Part shown: one piece after another, positions 43,321 to 54,387 of the stretch
Layout of the letters: each line of letters begins with the position of its first letter
Position numbering within the stretch: the first letter of the stretch is position 1
NCBI GenBank assembly: GCA_027919835.1
Contig: JANVFP010000025.1
Location: forward strand, 248,001 to 312,000
Reading direction: 5' to 3'
Length of the DNA: 64,000 bases
DNA from: Lentinula raphanica
Lineage: Eukaryota; Basidiomycota; Agaricomycetes; Agaricales; Omphalotaceae
The notes under the pieces: model-generated
Told to the model about the DNA's origin: nothing
Seen by the model: the letters and a program-made list of their open reading frames with translations, nothing else
The model's database searches: none
Position numbers and translations under genes: made by a program

Positions 43321-44300
43321 GCTGAACATCCCGGTTCTGGATCGTGTGTCGCTTACTCTTAATGAAGTTGTCGTAGCCATCGCGTTTGGCGATTTCCTGC
43401 TCCAACCACTTTAAGTATTTCGCAAACTCCTCTGAAACCTTCTCTTCCCGCCCTTTGGCTGTCTTCCTTGCAAAGTCGAGAGGAGTCAGGCCAGATGCTT
43501 CGAGCCCAGTTTCAAGGAGTTGACGGGATGTACTAACATCGGATGTGGCATCCATGTTCCGCTGCAACTAAACAGATGAATTAGTACATATAAGAAGGAA
43601 ATGATATCATGGAAGGTAGTACATGTTCGAATTGAAGAGTAGTGAGAGCACATCATTCACATCATGCTGTAGTTGTGAAAGCGTTGTCGTATCCATTGGC
43701 GTTGCAGATGAGTTTTTGATCGTCAGAATTGGTTCAAAAAATGTTGTGCCAGGTAATAACTCGGGTGATTCTTGGGAAGGAACTGTGACGATGGCATCCC
43801 CTATGGACAGATGGTATAAATCCTGCATGATGGAGTTGATAGAGATAGTACTTACCAGTGATCGCACTCGCAGTCTCCTGGAGAGCTTCAAAAACATCGA
43901 CTCCATTTACCCAATACTCAAAACCTAACGAGTCGTTCTCTTTCTTAATTACTGGTACTAGCAGTCGTTCAATCCGATTGCTGCTAATGTTCTGTGGAGC
44001 ACGATTATCCCGCACAAAGAGTATAATCTTTTGATTGTCCTGTTGAGCTGGTTGAATATTGTGTGCATACATGGAGCAGGTTTCACAGAGCTCACCGATA
44101 TCTCTTCTGTCATTTTATCTTCAATGGGGGTGAGCGGTGAGAGAGAACGACCTGGAGATAATTGCGATAACATGGAAGTTGCAATCAAGAAGATGTGTAG
44201 AAAGGGGCAAAGGGGCTTCGAACTTAAGGACAGGCAAGACCGGCAGCTCACGATAGATTCCCCCTTAATAGTGAAGCTGTTTGAAGTCACTATAGTTGAG
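43253..44300 (-). pseudogene. broken minus-strand gene of unknown function
   Basis: Fragments read coherently as protein: IIKDND-like ERLLVPVIKKENDSLGFEYW, then AIVTVPSQESPELLPGTTFF, then LQRNMDATSDVSTSRQLLET and KAKGREEKVSEEFAKYLKWL-like sequence. Plausible short introns separate them, but I cannot fix a full gene model or family. It lies antisense to the end of the recombinase-like gene. Confidence 0.3.
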
Positions 44301-44339
44301 GCTGAACCTTTGATAGGTAGAACTCCGAGCTACGATTGA

Positions 44340-44940
44340 AATGTATCTTAGAGGTGATGTGTGAAGTGTTCTATAGTGACCCCAAAAGTACTGGATAGTA
44401 AAACTCTGAGCTACTAACGAAGTGTTTTAGTGACCACTCAGAAGGTGTTCAATAGTCATGTCAAAGTATATGATTGAAATGTATTTTACTCGGAGGAGAT
44501 GTGGAAAGTCTTCTATAGTGAGCCTAAAAGTACACGATAGTAAAGCTCCAAGCTACTATCAAAGCTTTTTAGTGACCACTTGAGAGGTGTTCGATAGTCA
44601 TATTGAAGTATTTGATAGTGAGGTTCTCTAATACGATCGAAACTATACAGAGGCTGCTTTGAAAAGTATTCGATAGAAATAAATGACATTTCTATCAAAG
44701 AGATGGTTTGTGAAGTTTTCGATAGTGAGGTTCATGCTACTACGATCGAAATCATCTAGCAACCACTTGAAAGTATACTATAGTAAGATTCGAGCTACTA
44801 CTATCGAAACTGTCCAGTGACTATCTGCGAAGTGTTCGATAGTGACATTAAAGCTACTATTGACACTCTCTATAGACCAGCAAAAAAGTATACTATAGGA
44901 AGAATTCAAGCTACTATAAAAAACTTCCATTGAACCATCG
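44340..44940. repeat. degenerate AT-rich tandem repeat
   Basis: Units containing TTCGATAGT, AGCTACTA and TTTAGTGACCACT recur with much variation. One longer period of about 140 bp is seen (44372 against 44513). It has no coding sense. Confidence 0.6.
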
Positions 44941-44989
44941 TTTCACATATTGATAGAGAGTGGGAAGTCGTACGATATGGTGGATGCTA

Positions 44990-45590
44990 TGTCGGTGGTA
45001 CAAGAGCATACCACGCCCGGGTTCGAGTGCGATGCATGCATAGTTTGGGAGTGGTGGTTGGGCCGCACCTGGAAACGAGCGCAATGCTTGGGATAACAGT
45101 GGATGAGCACACCGCATCTGGACTCAAATGCAATGCGTACATATTTTTAGAGTGGTGGTTGAGAAACACGCCGCACCCGGGATCGAGCGCAACGCGTGCA
45201 GGATTTTGCGACGGTGGTGGTGGTATGAATTTGAGGAACCTCCACCTGCTAGTTTTGTGTTTGCATAAAACACCCCTTGCCCTGAAGCAGAAGATGCAGG
45301 TGGCGGATATGAAGGGATTGCACGCCGCGCCGGGATCGAGCGCAATGCATGCAAATTTTGATAGTCGTTGTCGTCGTCATTGAGAAACGTGCTGCACCCG
45401 GGAACTAGCAGTGTTTTGGGATGGAGGGGGTACAAGGTTGGATGAACATGCCGCGCCCGGGCTCGAGCGCAATGCATGCAGATGTTGGGGGTGGTGGTTG
45501 AGAAACAAGCACGCCGCACCCGGGATCGAGCGCAATGCGTGCAGTTATTCAGAATGGTAGAAGTATGAGATAGGATAAACACGCCGCGTC
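44990..45590. repeat. GC-rich minisatellite
   Basis: Units of roughly 65-110 bp built around CACGCCGCACCCGGGATCGA and GCGCAATGCATGCA, with GGTGGTGGTTGAGAAACA between them, at least six times, imperfectly conserved. Confidence 0.7.
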
Positions 45591-45896
45591 TGGGCTCGAA
45601 TGCAATGCGTGTGGAATCATGGTGGTGGTGGAAAGAGAATGGGAAGCGACGTCGTCGTCAACGTATACGTGTCCATCAAAGCCGAACAAATTTCCCCCGA
45701 AGTTCCGAAATCCTCCGGAACTTTTTCCCATCTGCCAAAATATTGTGACCGCGCCCGCGAAAACGATTGTGACCCGCAGATCGAGGCGGGAGCAAAGTTG
45801 GTGACTCGAAACGAGCCCGACAGCGATGGCAGATGTTGTGCGCGGTACGAAGAGCAGATAAGACCCGTGAGACACTTGGACCACTACCCAATTAGG

Positions 45897-47420
45897 CTAA
45901 TCAGTGATCAGGATGATCGGGATGATCATGTGCCGGTGACCTGATCGGTCCAAGCGCCCCTGTGTCCCGGTCCCAGCGGTCACTTGAATCCTGTAGAGAA
46001 CACCTAATCTCATTCCAGCCTTGTTGTCGATTTTAGCATACAGTTCCGTGAGAGCGGGGCGACCCCATGGAAGAACGTTCAAAGCCCAGTTGACATGTCC
46101 ACATAAATGTAGCCAATCACGAAGAGGCGGTTTGCGAGTCGGATGTGCGAGGAATGTGTTGATCTTTTCGACAAGGTCTTTGATAGCAGAGTCGGTGATG
46201 GAGATGGTGCCACGGTTGATGTCGATGAAGAACCCAATGATTTTCAGAAGTAGTCCGTCGTCCTGTTTAGAGTCCTCGTAAGGGCAGCGGATGCAGTCCC
46301 AGAACAACAAGACCTGGACTTGTCGTCTCGGCCGTTGCCGACCATGAAAGAGCACAAGGTTGTCAGCATAGTCCCACCCGAAGAAATCATCCATGTACAT
46401 ATGGAGCCCGACGATGTCAAATTTCCAAACTAGAATCCACAAGATCAGAGAAGCAAATCCACACCAAATGCGTGGGATAGGTCGCCCTCCAAAGATGAGT
46501 TGATGAACAATGTGGAAGTCCGAATCGACCTTGACTACTTGCTTGAGCTGCCAGATGGGGTGTGCTGGAAGAGTTGGGAATGCTCCCTTCACATCGTCTT
46601 TGAAGAGGATGAGCTTTCGACCGGGATTACGAACCTTCGCTTGACGAAGTGCTGCACCAAAAGACCGCATGTCATCATATTTCACATGAGCATCGTCTCT
46701 TGTTACGGCCACATTCAGACCTGAAGCTGACTGGTCGGTGATCACTCGAGCTTTATGAGAGTCTCCTTGCCACACAACGAACATAGGTGACAGCTGCATT
46801 GGTGGCGTAAAGGAAGAGATAGGCTTAGACCAATGACCCGCAGAAATCTCTTTGTCTTTATAAGCTCGCACGGTGTCAAGATCGAGAGGTTCCATGCTAT
46901 AGTTGTCATCAAAGGTGGGAGCCCCGGACTCCCAATCACCAGAATGACAGGGCCAGAAACCCGAACGCAAGCCTTCGAGAACTGAGTCCACGAACGGACG
47001 GTTCAGATGGAAATAGAGGAATGTCGAAAGTTTTTCAATGTCATAAGGAGTTTGAACCCAAAGGAAGTCTTTTTGAATGGAGAGAGCCTTCTGAATAACA
47101 GGATCGTTGAGGACGTGAACAGGAGGACCTGGAAATGGATCCGCCGTCTCTGAGAACAACACCGAAGGAGAGATGATGTCTGCGTCTGTATCTCTCCACA
47201 TGAACCCTCGTCTGAACCGAGGGTTCCACTCGTCGCTCTCTAAGGCACCTCTCTTCCTTTTATTGCTACTGAGCGACTTAGGGCCGAGCAGAGCTGCCTG
47301 CGTTCGCTTCTCCACCTCCAATTTTACGAGCTCTTCTGGCGATGTATTCGGTTTTGCACTCACTTGAGTCGAACGCCCGATGCTTTCCTCCACAGATTGA
47401 ACAGACTCCATGACGCCGAC
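45897..47420 (-). CDS. DIRS reverse transcriptase
   Basis: Copies element RNA to DNA. Real coding starts around 47400, after overlapping the gag-like frame in a +1 register. Motifs: MFVVWQGDSHKARVITDQS, LILFKDDVKGAFPTLPAHP, LIFGGRPIP, and the catalytic HMYMDDFFGW. The open frame continues further upstream to 48323, but that part mirrors gag. The C-terminus runs into the 4.5-kb insertion: the last element-like residues are near AKIDNKAGMRLG, and the remaining codons to the stop at 45897 belong to the insertion. Confidence 0.8.
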   Translation of the reverse strand, partial: VGVMESVQSVEESIGRSTQVSAKPNTSPEELVKLEVEKRTQAALLGPKSLSSNKRKRGALESDEWNPRFRRGFMWRDTDADIISPSVLFSETADPFPGPPVHVLNDPVIQKALSIQKDFLWVQTPYDIEKLSTFLYFHLNRPFVDSVLEGLRSGFWPCHSGDWESGAPTFDDNYSMEPLDLDTVRAYKDKEISAGHWSKPISSFTPPMQLSPMFVVWQGDSHKARVITDQSASGLNVAVTRDDAHVKYDDMRSFGAALRQAKVRNPGRKLILFKDDVKGAFPTLPAHPIWQLKQVVKVDSDFHIVHQLIFGGRPIPRIWCGFASLILWILVWKFDIVGLHMYMDDFFGWDYADNLVLFHGRQRPRRQVQVLLFWDCIRCPYEDSKQDDGLLLKIIGFFIDINRGTISITDSAIKDLVEKINTFLAHPTRKPPLRDWLHLCGHVNWALNVLPWGRPALTELYAKIDNKAGMRLGVLYRIQVTAGTGTQGRLDRSGHRHMIIPIILITD

Positions 47421-48612
47421 CATTGACACAGGGGTCATCACACCTAGCACCATTCCAGTTGAGACAAATAGCCCCACTCGACCTCTTATTAGCCCTTCCA
47501 GATGAGGAAGACGGGTCCAGAGAACGTTTGAGAGATCCAAGAGATGTACGGTGAACAAGGGCCATGACTGCTGCCTGTGTCCGGCTGCTGTCATTAAGAC
47601 GAAACGGGCTCTTGTGATATCGCTCACGAACTTCGTGATCCGCTCGAATTGGGATTGAGGGGTCGTGAGCGAAATTTCGAAAGAGGTTGGAGATGACAGA
47701 TTCATAATTGTCGAGTTCCGGTTTACGGTGGGGATAGGCTTGTACAACACCATTCTTCCACGCTTGGAAGACTCGGTTCCATTCGGACTCCGTTCTAACA
47801 GGCGTCCTGGCAGAGAGGTGGTCCACCTTGACCAAAGCGAATCCTCCTCCGAAATCTCTTCCTTCATCTCGGTGATCATATTCTGGATCGATACCCGCGA
47901 GAAGTTTCTCGAAAAACACGTACTCGTCTTTGAGAATGAGTTTCCATATGGAACGAGGAAGGGGTTCAAGGAGCGCTCGACCTTGGAAAAGATCGATGAG
48001 CGCGTTGAAATTTGGTTCCTTAAGGTAGATACGCTTGGTTCGAAGTGTCTCGTCAATGTGGAGATCACCGGTTGAAGACGCCTTGTCCCGGAGATGAGGA
48101 AGGCTGTCCAGAGTCGAAGAAGACACACTTCCAGCGTCGACATTGACCAGACGTTGGATGGCTTCAAGTTGCTGAACAAGAACGTTTGGATCACCAGACG
48201 CCGTATCGTTTCCGGTACCAGAATTGGCCATCCCGGATAAGGTATTAAGGCCTTCGATTCCTCCCTCTCTGCCTTGCTGTCCGGCGCCTTCACCTCCTGC
48301 TCTGTTTGTTCCTCCTTCTCCAAGGATTTCTGCTCTTCTCTGTCTAAATTCTTCCCTTTGTGCGTCGTCGAGTCCTTCGGGAGTGCTACCTCGATTATCT
48401 TGAGTGGATCCTGGAGCTGAAGACCCGACGCCTCCTTGGTTCAAAGGAAGTGGTTGAATTTGAACAAGGTATGAATCGAGGACAGCTCCGGTGATCCCTT
48501 CAGCGCGCAGTTTCTGACCAGCTTCGTCTGAAGACAAACGACCGGCATTCGCGTCGTCGACCACCTTTTGGCAACGAGAGGCAACATTTCCGATATTCCC
48601 ATCACCAGTCAT
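47278..48612 (-). CDS. DIRS Gag-like protein
   Basis: About 445 residues if started at the ATG at 48612 (MTGDGNIGN). The frame is open further up into repeat B, which is unlikely to be coding. A Gly/Gln-rich N-terminal third precedes a folded middle and a Cys-rich end (CLNWNGARCDDPCVNGRRHG ... CSICGGKH ... EC), typical of the first gene of fungal DIRS elements and presumably RNA-binding. It overlaps the start of the RT frame. Confidence 0.75.
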   Translation of the reverse strand: MTGDGNIGNVASRCQKVVDDANAGRLSSDEAGQKLRAEGITGAVLDSYLVQIQPLPLNQGGVGSSAPGSTQDNRGSTPEGLDDAQREEFRQRRAEILGEGGTNRAGGEGAGQQGREGGIEGLNTLSGMANSGTGNDTASGDPNVLVQQLEAIQRLVNVDAGSVSSSTLDSLPHLRDKASSTGDLHIDETLRTKRIYLKEPNFNALIDLFQGRALLEPLPRSIWKLILKDEYVFFEKLLAGIDPEYDHRDEGRDFGGGFALVKVDHLSARTPVRTESEWNRVFQAWKNGVVQAYPHRKPELDNYESVISNLFRNFAHDPSIPIRADHEVRERYHKSPFRLNDSSRTQAAVMALVHRTSLGSLKRSLDPSSSSGRANKRSSGAICLNWNGARCDDPCVNGRRHGVCSICGGKHRAFDSSECKTEYIARRARKIGGGEANAGSSARP

Positions 48613-48901
48613 TTGATCGTAAGATGGCAAAGCAGATAATGACGCAAAAGCGACAAGAGAAGTGGATTGAGAGGCCAAACTGCAAAGATATGAGGAGAGT
48701 GAACGAAGATGAGTGTAATCTTCGCGCACCTTGGATATCAACGACGAAGCGAGTGAGAATTGAGTGAGGATACAGAGGGTCGTTGATATCTGTAGTGAAA
48801 TCGGTGTTAGTTCCAAAATGGAGCGTGTAACGACCGAAGCGAGGCTCACCTTCCACAGATGATGGTGGTAGTGAGGAAAGAGTCGGTCTGTGGTTCCTTG
48901 T

Positions 48902-49062
48902 CTCACAAATCTCTTGTTGAACGAACAACATGATGAGTGAGACACACAGCCGACGGAAGAGGTTCAGCCATAAGACTGAAGAAGGCACGTGAGATGGAGG
49001 CGCATTCAGTAGCAGAGGCCTCTGAAAACGCTTACCTCCTACGTCGCTCGCCCTTACATCGA
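48902..49062. repeat. DIRS split direct repeat B, terminal copy
   Basis: 161 bp, the same as 39496-39656; forms the right end of the DIRS element against the copia LTR. Confidence 0.85.
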
Positions 49063-49276
49063 TCAGAAAACTGAAAATTACCTAATCACTTATATACTCG
49101 TCGTGTCGTCGCCTGTCTCTTTTCCTCAGCCTTGTTCACTACGGCTGAGGTATGTCTATATTTCTATGTCCTATGCCCATTATGCTTATATACTATATAC
49201 CTACAGTGTTCTCTTTAGGTATGAATATACTTATAGCCTTGTTCACTACGGCTGAGTGTTCTCTTTAGTTCCAACA
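49063..49276 (+). repeat. copia 5' LTR, last 214 bp
   Basis: Matches 54441-54654 and ends CCAACA. Contains the repeated phrase GCCTTGTTCACTACGGCTGA twice. Confidence 0.85.
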
Positions 49277-49288
49277 GGTTATGGGCCC
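49277..49288 (+). other. copia primer binding site (half-tRNA type)
   Basis: GGTTATGGGCCC directly follows the LTR and is complementary to the anticodon region of initiator tRNA-Met (GGGCUCAUAACC, allowing one mismatch). Drosophila copia is known to use a 5'-half of this tRNA in the same way. Confidence 0.65.
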
Positions 49289-52200
49289 CGAGCCCGCCGA
49301 ATAAATTCGCCGTTTTAGTGTCTACCGGAATCTTTTCTTTTCTCTTCCTCTTCACTAGCAACCTCATCTCATCTCACCATGTCCTTTGTGTCGCCTTCAA
49401 ACCCTTTGCCACCAAACCCAGAGTCTGGACCTGAGGGTGAAAATCCTCCTACCACTACTCCTGCACATCCTCCTCACATGGCCGGAGTCCCGAACCCGAA
49501 GCTGCCCTCATCATGGTCTGCTCCTAGTAGCGCTAATAGCGTTTTCCCAAAGGATGCGGACGAGAAGCTTCTGGGTGAGGTGAACTTTGTGCCATGGTCA
49601 AAACTTTTCCTTGGTGCTGTGGAGTATGCTGGTTGTCAGGATGTCCTCTCAGGTAGGATCCCGTGTCCTGAGCCTACGACTGACGAGTACGTGGTGTGGA
49701 ACACCATGAATTCGTTCTTGAACGTCATGCTCTGCCGGTGCATCCATCCGAGTATGATTCCTTCCATCGCGAAGATGACGTCTTCCTGTGAGGCGTACAA
49801 CTTCATCTCTCGTACTCATGGTCCCCAGGGTTCTGGTCTCCTCATGGCCTTCTTCGTTAGACTTCGCCGAGGACTTCCGCTAAAACACAACCTAGCCTCT
49901 CTCAAGGAGCATCTCAACAACTTCGAGTCTGCCTTGATGAGCATCCGGCTAGCTGGGCAAACTGTAGACGAAGGTTTTGCTTCTGCTATTCTCGTCACCA
50001 CTCTCCCCAACGAAGAGGGATCTCCTGGTTCGTGGCACCAGTGGATCTCAAACTTCACCATCACTTCCAATACCTCCGTCGCATCAATGTCAGCCAAGAT
50101 CATTGGAGCCTACCGTTCTGCTCACCCTGAAGAAGGTAGTGACCATGGTCCGAGCTCTTCCTCTACAGTTGATGTCGAGTCCGCTGCTGTCCTCATGGAG
50201 CGTGCCTTTGCTGCCCAAGGCAAGTTCTACTGCACAAACTGCCATACCAAGGGGCATTCGAGGGACTACTGCAGGCAGCCCGGAGGTGGGAAGCATACTC
50301 CAGGGGGAGGTGGAAACGGAAAGAAGAAGGGGAAGAAGGGTAAGGAAAAAGCCCATCTAGTGGATAGTAGGGGTGGAGGAGACACCGAGCAGTCTTCCTC
50401 CACGAACTTTGTATCTCTTTCCGGCGCAAATGTCATTGATTTTTCTGTTTATCCTGCGTCCGATTTGCCTGCAAGTTCGAACCCCCTCCAGCCTATTTCT
50501 GAGTCAGTGTATCCAGCTGGTACTACTGCCGATAGGCCTCCCATCATCATAGATTCTGGTACAACGTCTCACATCCATTCTGTCCGTTCCGACTTCACCT
50601 TCTATCATCCGGCCATCTCTCAGAAAGTAACTGGATTTGGTTCTGGTACGATGAAGATCGCTGGTCGTGGTATAGCTGTTTTTCTTGCTCGTTGTCGCAA
50701 CAAGTGGCCGGTTCGTCTCTCACTCAAGGACACCGCTTTTGTTCCAGACTCGTCCCCTACCCTCATTTCCGTTTCACGCCTTGACGAGGCCAAGTGCTAC
50801 ACTGTCTTTGGCAACGGGAAATGTGTGTCATTCAATAAAGATGATGCTGGTGCTTTCATAGAGCAGCTCATCAATAATGAGGACGTGGTCTTGACAGGAA
50901 CCAAGGACGACTCGAGGCTATACCATCTTGACTCTGCGACACCAACCTCTGCGTTTGCTGCTACTTCATCTCCAGATTCTGCCGACAAACCTCCACTGTA
51001 CTCGAAACTGGTACAGCTCCATCGTGAGCTGGGGCACCTCAACTATCCAGCTTGTCGTGCTTTATACCGTTCAGGTCAGTTGGAGGGGAAGACTGTCAAA
51101 CTTACGGCCGCAGAACTCACTGCAGACCCCCCTGTCTGTGATGCTTGTGCTCAAGGGAAGCTCACCCGTGATCACTTTCCACCTTCGGACTCAAGAGCTT
51201 CAGAGCCACTGGCCTTAGTCCATTCGGATCTTTGGGGACCCGCTCCGGTTGAATCTTTCAAAACCGGTATGTGATATCTCATCACTTTCCTTGACGATCA
51301 TTCTCGTATGGCTTGGGGTTACCTCCTGAGACGAAAGAGTGATGCTTTCGCTGCTTTCAAGATGTGGTTAGAGGAGGTCGAGAGGACAACTGGTCGGAAG
51401 CTGAAGGAGTTCCACACTGATAATGGTGGTGAGTACCTTACCACCCAGTGGATCAACTTCATGAAGGAACGGGGTATTCGCTGGACCAATACTACAGCAA
51501 GAACCCCGGAACAGAATGGGCGTTCTGAACGTCTCAATCGTACAATTTTCGACCGTGTCCGAACCATTCTCATTGACTCTCACCTTCCTCTGTCTATGTG
51601 GGGCTATGCCGCCGGATATATTCTAAGTCTCCGCGCGCGCTGCTACGCTAGACCTCTCCCCAGGGGGAGACACCTTACCATCTTTGGCACCAGAAGGACC
51701 CTGATCGTCGAAAGTTTCATCCTTTTGGATGTAAAATTTGGGCGTATAATGACGAGCAGGATCACAAACTGGATATCCGTGGAGTTCCAGGTTTCTTTTT
51801 AGGTTTTGATGAGACTCGGTTGGCTTACCAAGTCTATGTTCCTAGTAAGGGTGTTCGTTCCGCAGTTTCTGTGAAATTTGACGATAACACCAATGGGAAC
51901 GAGCTTTTGAGATCCGGGGGGGAGTTGTATGATTATCCATCTCTCAAATTCTCAATGACTGAGGATGATGATGATACACCTCCTTTACCTCCTGCTCCAC
52001 AGCCACCGAATCCTCCACCAGAACCTGAGCCTAATCCCAATCCTAATCCTCCTGCACCCGTCACTCCTCCTCCTCCTCCTTGTGCTGCACGTCCTAACCC
52101 ACGTATGCCATCTGATGCTACTCCGGTCAAGACACGTGCACAAGCACGAGCGGAACTGCAAGATTCCATCTTAGGTGACCTTCCTGATCTCACTGATTCA

Positions 52201-53101
52201 GAGTCCGGATCCGAGGATGAGGGGGAGCAATCCGACTTCGCCCACCTTGCCCGAGGTGATATACCATTCAACCTCAACCAAGCTTTCAACTCTCCTGACC
52301 GCCTAGAGTGGAAGGAAGCTTGTCATTACGAGCTCAACCAGCTTACACAAACTGGTACCTATTCTCTTGTTCCTCCACCACCGGACCGTCAAGCTACAGG
52401 TACACGTTGGGTATTCGCTGTAAAGCGTAATACAGATACTCGAGAGATCGAAGGTTACCGTGCTCGTGTTGTTGCTCAGGGTTTTACCCAAGTTCCTGGT
52501 GTCGATTTCTTTGATACCTATGCTCCCACTGCTCGCATTGAATCCATTCGTGGTATTGCAACCGCTGCTGCCATCCTGGACTGGGAAATTCATGTGGTAG
52601 ATGTGAAGTCTGCTTATCTGAACAGTACCATCCCGGAAGACCAGCCAGCGTATGTGAAGCAACCACCTGGATTTGCAGTTCATGGGAAGGAGGACTGGGT
52701 GTGGAAACTCAACAAAGCGCTTTACGGACTCAAACAGTCTGGGCATCTCTGGCATGAGAAGCACAAAGGTGTTATGGTCTCACTTGGTTTCCACGTCTGC
52801 AAATCTGACCCTTGTGTGTTCATCCGCCACTCTGATTCTGGAGTTCTCATCGTCACCACTCATGTTGATGATCTTACCCTTTTCGGCAGCTCACCCTCGG
52901 AGATTTCACGCTTTAAGTCTGAATTCAAGGATCATTTTGAGATTTCAGACAAAGGCGAGATCTCTCAGCTGCTGGGTATGACTGTCACTCGTGATAGGAA
53001 AGCTCGCACCATCTCTTTCTCCCAACAGTCATACATCTCTTCTCTCATTTCGCGTTTTCGACTTGATGATGCTCATCCTGTCTCGACCCCAATGGAAGCT
53101 A

Positions 53102-53383
53102 CATCAGGAAAAATATTTTCATCTCTAGAGTCCCCAGAGATACCCCCCAATTCCTAGGCTGCCCAGAGATTTTTGTGAGCTTTTAAAGATCAAAAAACAT
53201 CCTAGAGATCCTGAAAGATCCTGAAAGATCCTGAAAGCATCTGAAAGCATCTGAAAGCACCTGAAAGCACCCAGAGAATTTTTAGAAGCCTCAACGAACT
53301 CAGATACTCTAGGTGCTCTGAGACTACCTAGGAATTGGGGGGTATCTCTGGGGACTCTAGAGATGAGAATATTTTTCCTGATG
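53102..53383. mobile_element. MITE copy 4 in copia RT
   Basis: 282 bp, CATCAGGAAAAATATT...AATATTTTTCCTGATG, flanked by TA (53100-53101, 53384-53385). The interrupted copia codons (MEA-KVLTKAD) give an exact empty site, which proves the ends and the 2-bp duplication. Confidence 0.9.
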
Positions 53384-53903
53384 TAAGGTGCTCACCAAAG
53401 CTGACTGTCCAAAAGATGGTTCTCCTGAACAGAAGGCAATGCGCTCTATACCCTACGCTGAAGCAGTAGGCTCTCTCAATCATGCCGCTGTGATGACACG
53501 ACCCAATATCACTCGGAGTACTCAACAGGTTGCACAGTTTATGCAAAACCCCGGTGATTCTCACTGGCGTGCAGTAAAACAAATCATTCGTTACCTGAAA
53601 GGAACTCTCGATTTCACCCTTGTTCTTGGTGGAACAACTCCAAACTCTCTCTGCTTCTATGCTTATACAGATTCGAACTTCAATGAGAATCCTGATCATG
53701 GTCGTTCGATATCTGCCAGTGCAACTCTCACATTTGGTCAAGGCTCATTCTCCTGGTTTGCTCGTAAGCAGACTGCTGTTGCTACTTCGACTGGAGAAGC
53801 CGAGTACTATGCGGGAGGTTCCTGTGGGAGGGAGATTGTGTGGTTCCGCCAACTCTTGGAAGAACTTGGTTTTCCCCAACGTGAACCAACCATCATGCAC
53901 GTT

Positions 53904-54147
53904 CATCAGGAAAAAGTATTTCATGCCTAGGGCATCCAGAGATACCCCCTAAATTTTAGGAGCTTTCAGAGTACCTTTTGGTTGCCTAGATTCTCTAGGT
54001 TCTTTGAGGTGTCTTTGAGGATCTTTGAGGATCTTTGGGGATCTTTGAGGATCTTTGAGGAGCTTTGGGCACTTTGAGCAGCCTCAAAGTGCATAAGAAT
54101 TGGGGGGTATCTTTGAGTGCCCTAGGCCTGAAACATTTTTCCTGATG
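53904..54147. mobile_element. MITE copy 5 in copia RNase H
   Basis: 244 bp, CATCAGGAAAAAGTATT...AACATTTTTCCTGATG, flanked by TT (53902-53903, 54148-54149). The copia codons HV-DSTSALN give the empty site. More diverged inside than copies 1, 2 and 4. Confidence 0.9.
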
Positions 54148-54387
54148 TTGATTCCACTTCGGCTCTTAACAACATGAATTCGACTCAAATCACAAATGCC
54201 AACAAGCACATTCGGATTCATCGTCACTGGATTCGTGAAGCTATCCTTGAAGGTGATATTGCTACAGCATTAGTGCCGTCGAAGGAAAATCTAGCCGACA
54301 TTTTCACTAAAGCTCTCAGTGGAGATGTTCATCGGAATGCAACTCGTCAATTGGGACTTGTCCCAACTGGATCTCGTTGAGGGGGAG

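Larger units (their letters stand above)
41400..45990. mobile_element. 4.5-kb insertion splitting the DIRS pol; class unclear
   Basis: Separates the DIRS RT (ending near 46010) from its RNase H. Short words CCAAGCGCC and CAGCGGTCAC occur at both junctions, and nested GGTCAC...GGTGACC palindromes lie at the left end, but no clean terminal repeat and target duplication could be fixed, so the edges are approximate. Contents: a decayed recombinase-like gene (plus strand), a broken minus-strand gene, and two tandem-repeat tracts. Confidence 0.5.
39273..49062 (-). mobile_element. DIRS-type (Ngaro/PAT-like) tyrosine-recombinase retrotransposon
   Basis: Inserted cleanly into the copia LTR: 53 + 214 bp on either side add up to exactly the 267 bp of the intact LTR, with no target duplication, as expected for recombinase-mediated insertion. 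It has split direct repeats. Block A lies at 39273-39356 and again at 39657-39740. Block B lies at 39496-39656 (abutting the inner A) and at 48902-49062 (right end). Minus-strand genes run gag-like, reverse transcriptase, RNase H, tyrosine recombinase. A 4.5-kb insertion separates RT from RNase H. Confidence 0.85.
49379..54380 (+). pseudogene. copia Gag-Pol polyprotein, multiply broken
   Basis: Starts at the ATG at 49379. Gag has the zinc knuckle CTNCHTKGHSRDYC. The protease shows IIDSGTTSH. The integrase has HRELGHLNYPACR...CDACAQGK, then HSDLWG, HTDNGGEY and PEQNGRSERLNR. The RT has EGYRARVVAQGFTQVPGVDF and the catalytic THVDDLTLF. RNase H has YTDSNFNENPDHGRS, STGEAEYYA and ENLADIFTKAL. Lesions: an in-frame TGA at 51272-51274 (CGA would restore MRYLITFLDD), a frameshift around 51640-51665, and MITEs at 53102-53383 and 53904-54147, each of which interrupts the frame exactly. 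After removing them the reading is continuous. Not autonomous. Confidence 0.85.

Noticed and set aside
44990..45590. GC-rich repeated units as a CRISPR or coding repeat
   Set aside because: Units are irregular in length and sequence and have no consistent frame; a degenerate minisatellite fits better.
45780..45900. Possible tRNA-derived sequence on the minus strand
   Set aside because: An A-box-like TAGCCTAATTGGG and a B-box-like GTTTCGAGTC can be picked out, but no stems pair into a cloverleaf.
45897..48323. An 808-residue continuous frame taken wholly as reverse transcriptase
   Set aside because: Its first 300 codons overlap the better-supported gag-like frame and have no RT motifs; its last 20-30 codons are insertion sequence.
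14535..53383. Calling the CATCAGG MITEs Stowaway/Tc1-type
   Set aside because: Target duplications include CA and TT besides TA, which excludes a strict TA-specific mobiliser.
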